A stretch of 64,000 nucleotides of DNA from Argentina anserina (taxonomy: Eukaryota; Streptophyta; Magnoliopsida; Rosales; Rosaceae). Positions 11,812 to 22,700 of the stretch are shown piece by piece. The stretch lies in assembly GCF_933775445.1 (NCBI RefSeq), contig NC_065878.1, forward strand, positions 18,488,395-18,552,394, written 5' to 3'. Position 1 is the first letter of the stretch; each line of letters starts with the position of its first letter. The position numbers were made by a program, and so were the translations under genes. A model generated the notes under the pieces. It worked only from the letters and a program-made list of their open reading frames with translations. It did not search any database and was not told the DNA's origin.

Positions 11812-13402
11812 CTCAAAACCTCGAGAAGTTGGTTCTTGAAGGTTGCACGAAGTTAGTTAAGGTACATGCATCCATTGCATTGCTTAAGAGACTCAAAATT
11901 TGGAATTTCAGAAATTGCAAAAGTATCAAGAGTCTACCAACAGTACCAAGTGACGTGAAAATGGAATTTATTGAAACTTTTGATGTATCTGGGTGCTCAA
12001 AACTAAAAATGATTCCAAAATTTGTGGGTCAAATGAAAAGATTATCAAAGCTTTATTTGGGTGGGACGGTTATTGAGATACTGCCTCCATCATTTGAGCT
12101 TTTGAGTGAGAGGATGGTGGAGCTTGATTTGAGTGGAATTGGTACAAGTGAGCTGCCTGTGTACGCCCTTTTTCTTAAGAATTCATTTCTCCCTTCTGGT
12201 TTATTTCCAAGAAAGAGTCCTCACCCTTTGCTTCGTCTGTTATCTTCTTTTAAGCATTTGTCTTCATTGACAGAGTTAAAGCTGAATGACCGTAATCTCA
12301 GTGAAGGACAACTTCCTGATGATATTGGTTCATTATCCTCCTTAAAGTACTTGGAACTCAAGGGAAACAATTTTGTTACCCTTCCAGTAAGTGTTCATTG
12401 GCTCTCTAGCCTTGAATGTCTTTATGTGGCAAAATGCAAAAGGCTCCAACAATTACCCAAACTTCCATCAAATTACAGCTTAGGAATATATACCGAAAAT
12501 TGTACTTCCTTACAAGTGTACCCAAATCCAGCAGATATCTGCAAGGGGGATTATTTCCTCATTTGCGTCAATCACCCTAGAGTGGGTGGTGGTAATAATC
12601 AAAATTCTAGTTATTATTTCTTATATTCAAACTTAAAGTGGTTGCTTGAGGTAACATTCATTTCCTTTGTCCCTCCACTCCTTTTATTGTCGTGTGATAT
12701 GATAGTTGGTAACTTGGTATGGTGCAGGAAACCCCTTGCTCTTTTGGAGATTTCAGTTTTGTAATTCCTGAAGGTGAAAATTGTTGAGTGGTTCAGTAAT
12801 CAAAGTGTGGGAGACTCGGTGACTATGAAGTTACCTTCTTATGCAAGTAGTAGCAGCAAGTGGATTGGGGTTGCTGTGTAATTATACCTCAAGTGAATCC
12901 GTCAGCCGTTCCTGAAGACGATAGTTTAGATCCTGATAACAGTTTAATTCTATGTAAATGGAATGAATCTTATAGCTCGACTGGTTCAGATTCCGTACTA
13001 ACCCAAATTGATTCAGACCACCTGTATTTAGTTGTTTTGCCTAGTCATGTCTAGAAACCTAAGAACTCTCTGGAAGATGACGCATGCGATGAGGTGAAGT
13101 TCGTTTTCGAAACCACTCAAGCTGTAGGAAGCAAGGGATGCATAAAAGTGAAGAAATGTGGAGTTCGGGCACTTTACGAGCATGACATGGAAGAACTGAT
13201 CAGTAGGAATGAACCAGTCCAGCAGCAGCGTTTCTCTTTACGAGGCTATGGATGAACAGAAAGGTGCCAATTTAGAGGTAGCAACAGCGGAGGTGGTGAC
13301 TCTGACGACGAGTATTACTCTGCAGAAGATTGGGTTGAGCATACCGTGTGCCTGAAAAGTCCTGAAAGGCTAACACCCTCAGCATATGTAACGAGCAAGT
13401 GA

Positions 13403-13811
13403 CTACTGCACATTATGTCTTCTTGTTGCAATTTAATATTCTCAACATGTTTCCGTTGTCACTCATGTGCTTTAATGTCAAGACACTTGTCATCATTTTC
13501 TCTGCCATCTTCATCAGTAATTCATTATATTCAGTGATGGAGGCCAGTGATTCAGTAAGGAAGGCCAGTTTTTATCCAAGTTAAAATAAAACGCTTGTGG
13601 CACAAGTAAGCATGTTGGGACATGATATAGGCACAAGCATAAGCATAAGCATAAGGCATATATCTCTAAAATCTTGGCTTTGACTTTGCGTAGATGCTTC
13701 ATCTTGCGCGTTACTCTGTATTTGCATTATTGTTTATATATATTATAGCATTATTATTAATTTCATAAACAAGAGTTGTGATGCCCCCCATGTTCTTACT
13801 TGCAATCATCA
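13403..13811. other. Intergenic spacer TNL-2 / TNL-3
   Basis: AT-rich spacer. A short GCATAA repeat (AAGCATAAGCATAAGCATAA) lies at about 13635-13655. No gene or element end is recognised. Confidence 0.5.
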
Positions 13812-13825
13812 AAGTCAAAGTCGTC
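13812..13825 (-). promoter_or_regulatory. W-box-like motif upstream of TNL-3
   Basis: Same 14-mer as at 4043-4056, about 170 bases before the TNL-3 start. Its complement contains TTGACT, a WRKY-factor binding core. Confidence 0.4.
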
Positions 13826-13997
13826 TAAGATTGTCCACATTCAGCTCCGCCCCTCTGTTTATCCCCCTTTTGAAATCTCTTGCTTGCTACCATATCTCTT
13901 TCCATTTCCTTGCCTGTCATGGTATTTCTCCTTTGCCTCTGAAGTTCAGTAGATCTTCTTGTAATTTTGAAGCAAAGTTGTTGTGAATCAGTATCCA

Positions 13998-16900
13998 ATG
14001 GCATTGAGCACCCAAGTCGGGGCCTCCATTGATTCATCTTTTTCATGGAAATACGATGTGTTTTTGAGCTTCAGAGGCGAAGACACCAGGAAGGGCTTCA
14101 CAGATCATTTACACGACAAGTTGAGGTGGCGAGGGATCAGGACTTTCAGGGACGACCCCGAACTTGAAAGAGGCACAGCCATCTCCCCTGAGCTCCTCTC
14201 AGCAATCGAGCAATCCAGGTTTGCGATCGTTGTTCTTTCGCCAAACTATGCTTCTTCCACTTGGTGCTTGCTTGAACTGTGTAAGATTCTTGAATGCATG
14301 GAAAAGAGGGGGACAATCCTGCCGATCTTTTATGAGGTCGAGCCGTCTCATGTGAGACATCAAAGGGGTAGCTTTGCTGAAGCGTTCAGTGAACATGTAG
14401 ACAAGTTTGGGGAAGATAGCAAGGAAGTTGAAAAGTGGAGAGATGCTTTGTCAAAAGTGGCTAATCTCGCTGGCTGGAGTTCAAAGGATTACAGGTAAAG
14501 CCGATCTAGCAATCTTACCTAATGATCTTACCACAGAACTTAATTTGTATTCAATACGTTTGTTTATTTAGTATGGTAATGTTCATTCCTGTTTTAGGTA
14601 TGAGACAAAGCTTATTAATGAAATTATTAAGGTACTGTGGACCAAAGTTCACCCTACTTTCACAGTGCTCTATTCCTCGGAAGAGTTAGTAGGAATGGAA
14701 AACAAGCTGGATGACATAGATGCTCTTTTAGATACAGAAGCAAATGATGTTCGCTTTATAGGAATATGGGGGATGGGTGGCGTGGGTAAGACCACCCTCG
14801 CTAGAATGGTGTATGAGAAGATTTCTCATCAGTTTGAACTCTGCATCTTTCTTGCTAATGTCAGACAGGTTTCTGCAAGACACGGTCTAGTTCATCTACA
14901 GAAACAAATTCTTTCCCAAATTTTGAAGGAAGACATTCAAGAAGGTCGAGTATGGAATGAGTATGATGGAATGACGAGGATAAAGAGATGTTTATGTAAT
15001 AAAGCAGTTCTTCTAGTTCTTGACGATGTGGACCATGTGGAGCAACTGGAAACCTTGGTGAAAGAAAAGGCCTGGTTTTGTTTGAGGAGTAGAATCATCA
15101 TTACAACTAGGAACCGACATATACTAGTCGCCCATGGTATAGAATCACCATATGAGTTGTTGGGGTTATATGGTGATGAAGCTCTCCAGCTCTTTAGTTG
15201 GAAAGCTTTTAGGAAATATGAGCCTGAAGATGATTATGCCGAATACTCTAAGAGTTTTGTTATGTATGCTGCAGGTCTTCCTTTATCTCTTAAAACTTTG
15301 GGGTCTTTCTTGTATAAAAGAAGTCCAGTTGCATGGAAGTCTACATTGCAAAAATTACAGCAACTTCCCAACACATCAGTCTTTGAAATTTTGAAAATAA
15401 GTTATGACGGACTTGATGAGATGGAAAAGAAAGTTTTTCTGGATATTGCATGTTTCCACAGGCTGTATTACGATGAGCTTATGATCGAACAAGTCTACAG
15501 TTCCGACTTTTGCACTCGTATTATAATAGATGTTCTTGTTGAGAAATGTCTCTTATCTATTGAACTAGAAAACAACATTGAAATACATGAACTGATAGAA
15601 GAAATGGGACGCGAAATAGTTCGAAGAGAGTGCTCTGAAGAGCCTGGTGAACGGACTCGGTTGTGGCTTCGCAAAGACATTTTTCATGTGTTCACGAAAA
15701 ATACGGTAAGATTTTATACATCAAGCATGGACATCACTATAGTTTTCTGTAACATCAATACACCATACGTTCATATGTTCTGGAATTAACTTATCTGACA
15801 TTTTCAATTGTCAGGGAACAAAGGTCATCGAAGGCATATTCTTACATTTGGACGAATTAGAAAAGGCAGATTGGAATCTTGAAGCCTTCTCCATAATGTG
15901 TAGACTAAAGCTGCTCTACATTCATAATTTAAAGCTTTCTCTCGGCCCCAATTGTCTTCCTGATGCCTTGAGATTTCTGAATTGGAGTTGGTATCCTTCA
16001 AAATCTCTCCCACCAGATTTCCATCCGGATGAACTCACTGAGCTTACTTTGGTTCATAGCAATATTCATCACCTCTGGAATGAAATGAAAGTAAGTTATC
16101 CAATATCTGTTACAAGTTTTATTATATTTTATAGTTCATGCATGGAAGCTGATTTTTCTACCATTCTTTATATATGATTCCTACAGTTCTTGCCCAAGTT
16201 GAAATCTATTGATCTTAGTTACTCCATAAAGTTGACAAGGACCCCAGATTTCACAGGTATTCCGAACCTTGAGAAGTTGGTTCTTCAAGGTTGTACGAAT
16301 TTAGTTCATATTCATCCATCCATTGCATTTCTCAAGAGACTAAAAATTTTGAACTTTAGAAACTGCAAGAGTATTAAGAGTCTCCCAAGTGAATTAGAAA
16401 CGGAATCTCTTGAAACATTTGATCTATTTGGCTGCTCTAGACTGCAAATGATTCCAAAATTTGGGGGTGGGGTGAACAGATTATCAAAATTGTATTTAAG
16501 TGGGACTGCTATTGAGAATACACCTTCATCGATTAAGTGCTTCAGTAAGAGTTTGGTGGAGCTTGATTTGAGTGGAATTGTTACTAGAGTATCATCTTTT
16601 GGCTTATTTCCAAGGAAGAGTCCTCATCCTTTGGCTCCTCTGTTAGCTTCTTTGCAGCATTTCACTTCTTTGACGACATTAAAACTGAATGACTGTAATC
16701 TGAGTGAAGGAGAAATTCCAAATGAAATTGGTTCTCTGTCCTCCTTGAAGAACTTGCTACTCAGAGGAAACAATTTTGTTAGCCTTCCTGCCAGCATTAA
16801 TTTGCTTACAAAGCTTGAATATATTAATGTGGAGGATTGCAAAAGGCTCCAACAATTGCCAGAGCTCCCATTAAATGACGATTTATCGTTAAGAACCGAC

Positions 16901-17049
16901 AATTGTACTTCATTACAGATGTTTCCACATCCACAAGATGTGTGCAGATTACTGAGATTTATGCTTGTTTGCACAAATTGCTCCAGTACAGTTGACAATC
17001 AAGATTCTAGCTTTTTCTTGTATTCATTGCTAAAGCGGTTGCTTGAGGT

Positions 17050-17103
<54 letters not shown>

Positions 17104-17728
17104 GTGATATGATCTTGTTTGGTGCATGCAGGAAACCCCTTGTTCTTTTTACTATTTCAGTTTTGTAATTCCTGGAAGTGAAATCTTTGAGTGGTTCAAT
17201 AATCAGAGTTTGGGAGACTCGGTGACTGCTAAGTTATCTTCGGATGCAAGTTACAGCAGCAAGTGGATTGGAGTTGCTGTATGTGCTCTATTAGTACCTC
17301 AAGACGATGCATCTGCCATTCCTGAAGATGATGAGTTAGATCCTGATACAAGTGGAATCAATTGTTCCTGGGATGGATACAGTTCTGGTGTATCAGTAGT
17401 TGGTTGCAGTGTAAAACACATTGTTGCGGATCACCTTTACTTTGTTGTTTTACACAAGCGTTTCTTAAAACCCAAGTACTGTCGGGAGGACATGTGCAAT
17501 GAGGTCAAGTTTGTTTTTGAGATCAATCGAGCTGTAGGAAACAACAGATGCTTGCAGGTGAAGAAATCTGGAGCCTATGCACTTTACAAGCACAACAGCA
17601 GCATTTCTCTTTACATGGAAGAGACTGTGGATTGTGATTTAGAGAAGCCAGCATGTGAACAAGGTGAGGCAGCACCGAGCACAAGTGGTGGCTGTGATGA
17701 GGATGTATACTACTCTGCTGAAGAGTGA
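13998..17728 (+). CDS. Intact TIR-NB-ARC-LRR immune receptor (TNL-3)
   Basis: Full-length TNL of 1112 aa. Exons: 13998-14494, 14598-15705, 15815-16090, 16187-17047, 17132-17728; phases close and all introns are GT..AG. TIR domain at about residues 14-150 (YDVFLSFRGEDTRKGF; WCLLEL holds the expected NADase glutamate). NB-ARC at about 185-500, with P-loop GMGGVGKTT near residue 224, kinase-2 [24 protein letters not shown], and GLPL as AAGLPLSLKTLG. LRRs fill exons 3-4. Exon 5 is the C-JID domain (PGSEIFEWF) with acidic tail DVYYSAEE. The start chosen matches the MALSTQV start of TNL-2; GTG upstream is not a plausible start. Odd point: the MHD motif reads IHELIEEMG, where TNL-1 has IHD. The protein would signal through the TIR enzyme on activation (family knowledge); its ligand is unknown. 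Confidence 0.95.
17052..17100 (+). repeat. (CT)n microsatellite in TNL-3 intron 4
   Basis: About 49 bases of pure CT repeat starting five bases after the exon 4 boundary, next to the splice donor. Unspliced, the frame would read a Leu-Ser repeat and stop at 17107. Confidence 0.93.
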
Positions 17729-19733
17729 AGAAGATCGAAGACATTGTTTTTCTTTGAAACATTCGTGTCTCAATGCCAAATTACAAGGCTAATACTGCTA
17801 TACTTAGGTATATACAAGTCGTATCAAGTAAGTGACCATCTAGATTAAGTAACTTGCTTCCTCTGTCTCTCATGTGCTTTTACAATATCTGATTTGTCAT
17901 TTTGATTAATAACACGAATGATATGTTATATCAAGTAGTTTATATGAATAATTCATATAATTCAGTAAACAGTTGTCTAGAGTCAATAATTGGCGGTTTT
18001 ACTTATTGGCGTAAGAAGCCTGTTAGGGTGCTGGCATAATACAAAAGAGAAGTTACAGAAAGGATCTGTTCGAAATCAACAGATGAAAGCTTCAACTGAA
18101 AGATGCACAAAATTGGTGGCATTTGTTAAGTTTCAGTTTCAATCTACCACAGGTTACGTTTTGTCTTGCTGCTAGTTGGATCGGACTAATGTAAAGTAGT
18201 AGGTGGTGTCCTCAATATCTTCTTCCAGCCAATTCCCAAGGGTACATCTCTCCAAAGCTATACATGTCCTATTCTTTACTGGCTTTCCCTTGGACAAAAT
18301 CTCATGTGCCTAGCACATCCATTCTATGTAGACTTCAACAAAGTTGCCAAGCTTAGTGTTAAATCATCTTCCAGAGTTACAGGTTTGCGTAAAACCTGGT
18401 TCCGGGGAACGTAGCGGCGGTGGCTCCGGGTTCCTCGCTTTTGTGGTTTTATGTAGAAGGACTACGTCTTCCGTAATTGAACGGGGATGTGTATCGTTTA
18501 GACTCCAGAAATATGCTTGCATTTAGTCATGTAACAAATATTTGAAGTAAGAATTGTTAGGGGGAGGCCCGCACGTGCGAGTTCTGCGAAGTAAGCAGCG
18601 TCAACACAACGGCCAGCCTATGCCCCTCCAAAAATTAATGCGCGATTTTAGAGTATGCGCGGCGAGCAGCTCTCACCACTCGCTTTGTTTTCCTTACTCA
18701 TTAGTTTAAGGCAAGTTTCTTCGTTGCCAAGCACCTCTTTTTTATATCACTACACTTTGGAACTACTACTTCTTACCTTCGATGTGGGATCCGTATAGAG
18801 TTTTAATTTATATTCCTTCTGTTATTTCTAGCATTGCTTTTAACTGTTGTAATTTGTGTGTCTGTCTCGATTTATGTATATACTAAAATCCCGACACTGA
18901 AGTCTGCCTGCAGATTGCGTGGAATGGCCGCTTTTTTCGCCATTGAAATCCGTTTGTACAATTTGTATATGCTAAACCTTCCCATCTTGGATATGAAAGT
19001 AAGTTCTCTCGTAACATTGCAACCCCGTTTGTTGAATATAAGGGTGTAAGGACATGACCGAAGTTTGATCACTTGATGGTTGCTGCATCAAATTTATAAA
19101 ATCTCTGCTATATGGAAGGGGCAACGGTGTTTTTGTGTTGACAAGAATCAGCAATAGTCTGGATGAATGGATTTCCAAGTAGAATTTTAATCAGATTTGA
19201 GGTCTTGGGAAGCTAGTATCGATCATGCTCTGCAATGCTTGAGCTAAAGTTTTTCAGACCCCTAAAAGTCCAATTTTTTAGCTGCAAATCATACCAAGTC
19301 TTTGGTCATTTAGCTTATTACTCCCAGTAGCAGCAAGCAATGATAGTCCCTGGTTAAATAAGATCACCATCAATCTATAGAGTCCCACTGCTAGTTTCTT
19401 CCCTTTTCGGTGGAGTAAAGAATAGCATTACACAATATACTCAAATGTTTTGCAGGACCCAGAGACTAATCCACGTTGGGACAGTTCATTTATGAATTAT
19501 GAGTGCGCAGGAGACCGAGAGAATAACAAAGAAACTGCGAAAGTTGATTCATTACATAAAATTGTACATTGCCCCCATTTGTTGTCTTTTCCTGTTGCTG
19601 CGACAATGCTTTACATTTTACAACAGAGGAGACTAATTACATGGAAAGAATGAATCCTCAACCTAAGGTAGGGAACCTGGCTAGAAAAAATGTAGGGGGA
19701 TTTCTATATGAAGTTATGAACTTATAAAGAAAA
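17729..19733. other. Spacer between TNL cluster and SULTR4
   Basis: The start (17740-17850) resembles the 3' flank of TNL-1. On the - strand 18175-18360 is nearly open, with one TAG, and reads like an old coding relic that I do not recognise. 18380-18700 is locally richer in G+C. Nothing else can be assigned. Confidence 0.4.
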
Positions 19734-22700
19734 TCAAGAAGACTTTCGAGGCAAAAGAGGCTCCAACTGAGGGCTGTCCTTGCTAACTAAAGATGTCTGG
19801 TTCCCAGATTCCAGCTCGGACATTGATGAATCCTCTGCTCTTTGTCTAAGATAACTCTGGAAAGAACTCTGTCTCTCTTCAGTTAAAGGGTCAGCTTTCT
19901 TAGGTGTCTCTTTTAAGCTCTGAACATGCTGAAGGCAAACTTGAACAGCATCATGCACTCTTACAAAGTACCACTCCTTGCCAATCAGCTCTACTAGGCC
20001 TGCTCTCGATAAGGTCATCAGAGTTTCTCTATTGAGATTTGAAATGGCAATCTGTATTGCAAGCAGATAGTTGGAAACAGCATATTATAAACAACATTTC
20101 AAGGAATTTATAATTTTATAATGATGAGGAAAAATCTCTATAAAGGAACAAATACCTGGATGTCCCGCAATTTGTACTCCTGATGCAACTCTCTTAATGC
20201 TTGTACACCACTTGAATCTATATATGTTACAGCTGAAATAAGAAACAGATCCAATTCAGTAATTCGGAATAATCATCATTCACATCAACCTTTGAACAAG
20301 GAGAGCACTAGCATTCTTGATCTGCAGTTGCAAATTTAGCATACTTTCAAACAACAATGTTTGGCATTCTTTATGCAGCTTGTGCCTGCATGCATCTCTA
20401 TTTATCAAGAGCTTCTGAGTAGCATATGAAAAATGAAAATAAAGACTTAACTAACAAGACTTACGTGCCATCTCTAAAATAACAAAATGAATTCTTTCAA
20501 CTTCTGGTCCACGACTAGTAGATTTATCAACCTCAACTTCATATTCACGTAGCCTGACAGAGGAAATGAATTTATTATTTAGATTTTTTCTTTAATGGGG
20601 AAAGCATAAAGTTTACATTGCTGTAGAACTTGATATGTAAACAGGTGTTATAATGAGAGAATCACATTTATTACATTTGTTGTCTATTATCACAATAGTA
20701 GATCATGAAAATTTACCTGTCTTTTATGTAACTAATGTTCGCAAAGTAAATAGGTGCATCAATCCGAACAATCACAATTCCATTGTATGTATATGCTTCC
20801 GGATATTGTTGTGTATTTCTATAAACAGTGGTACCTGGGAGACGCCCCAAGACAGCTGCAACACAAAAGAAACTAATGATTAAGGATGCTTGGGTTTAAG
20901 AGACTACAGGAAAGGCAGAAAACAATGAAGGTGGTACTGATAACCAACCAATAGAAGATTAAAACTTAAAAAAGGATGCAGTGATTTTTGGAGAGTGTAA
21001 AGTAGAAAGAGAGTCACTGCCATCCCTTCCCAATTATATAAAGTACACGAATATGATAGCAGGGTGCACCTTACCTCCAGATTTAGTTTAAGGTTAAAAT
21101 AAAGCATAAATAAATGAATATTTTGTGGTGATACAGGAAGCTAAGATCTTGGACATCTGCTTATATGCATAAACATTTTGTAATGGATCAAGTATACACA
21201 CCAATATGGGGATTCGCTGATTCATAGATAACAAATGCAAGTGCAACACCAACCTGCAATCACCAACATGCATCAAATTTAAAAACTCGAAAGAGGAAAG
21301 GTTAGACAGGAAACAATAGATAGCTTCTTTCAGAACTTCAGTGATAATCAGGCAATTTGTATACTACTTGATTTTTCCAAGCTTCTAACCCAGTAAGAAT
21401 CGATGGACAAAGGTTTACCTATCAGGCTAATGCAAACAAACCCGAAATACTTTTGTTGCAACGGATAGATGAGTTACTACCAGGGCACTTGACTTGTTGA
21501 TATATGTGGACAAGGAATTCCAAAATATTATTTGATTCAATGCCATATAACTATTTTTATCCCAGTGTAACTGATATAACCTGCTTTAAGTACTCACCCC
21601 GACAAGGACGCCAATCTCAATGCCAAGGAACAATGTTGTAGTGCTAGTAATGGTCCAAAGAAGAAAATCTTTCTTATCCACTCGCCATAAAAAAATAGCC
21701 TCATCATAATCCACCTGAAGTTCATTATAAAAGGTGAGTTCTAAAAAATGGTGGTTACCAGTTCAAGTGTGCATACCATGATTTAGGGCACCAAAACGCA
21801 CAATCGCAATTATCAATAAAAAGAAAGCATGATACCCCCTTCATCCATGAGTTTATCCATGAAAATGTAACTCATTAGTGTCATTTTTTTTAGCCAATGA
21901 ACTTAGCCTTTCACAGAAAATGCATAAACTAATTGCAACTGAAATGATAACATGGTAGATTCTAGTGTCACTTATAGAGTTATAAGTTAATGTCATATAT
22001 GAAGTCTAAGGCGTCAGATAATACTTTGCAATACTTAACATAATAAAAATAGCAAAAGCAAAACGAAAGCTAGAATATGTATGCACAACTCCTTCAAACT
22101 GTAGAATACTCACCAGGCCTATTACAGCAGAAATGACGATGGCTGCTAGAGCACACTGGTATAGAGAAAGTTATTGTTAGCACATAAGAGTCAATATCCG
22201 TACTTGAATGACAAAATAGAATTTTACAATCCAATACGACAGAGCATAAAATAAAATAGCTCGCATCTTGGAGTTTGGTAAATGCCAATCCCACAACAAC
22301 AAATTACTGATCAATTGTAATGAAGAAAATATATAGTTTCGTTCAGAAAAAATTCAATGGAGACAGTAAAAGCCATCAGATATGGCCTGCACAAAATTGC
22401 ATACCCAAATGAAAGACAAACAAATTAACCCGGACATACCTGGGGTATGGATTCAAACAATTCCGTCATAAAAAGGAGGGCACACCCCATTATAAATCCC
22501 ATAACAATTCCAGATAAGCCAGTTTTTGCTCCACTTTCATGATTCACAGCTGATCTAGAAAAGGATCCTGCATGACATCATTAAATTAAAAATTGTTAAG
22601 GATACATGAAAATCCATTTGTGCAATACGTGCAAATCAAGGTTGCAGCTCTTAAAAGCTAGTACAAACCTGACCTGTTGTAGGGTATGCAGAAAAAAATG

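Larger units (their letters stand above)
4155..13402 (+). pseudogene. TNL pseudogene split by a copia element (TNL-2)
   Basis: Paralogue of the flanking TNLs with the same exon plan: TIR exon 4155-4653, NB-ARC exon 4776-5961, LRR exons 6073-6348 and 6446-6523 resuming at 11817-12650, C-JID exon from 12728. Lesions visible by comparison with TNL-3: a frameshift in a T run near 4542-4547; a TGA where a Gly codon stands in the paralogues (4870-4872); TGA for Trp (5125-5127); a one-base shift near 5152; TAG for Gln near 5360 with a small deletion after it; an 83-bp duplication at 5661-5828; a retrotransposon at 6524-11811; an extra base near 12780; a short deletion near 12880; and a TAG near 13051. 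P-loop GMGGVGKTT and a HDLIQEMG box survive. It cannot make a full receptor. The TIR exon alone could give a short TIR-only protein of 144 aa ending at 4589. Confidence 0.92.
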
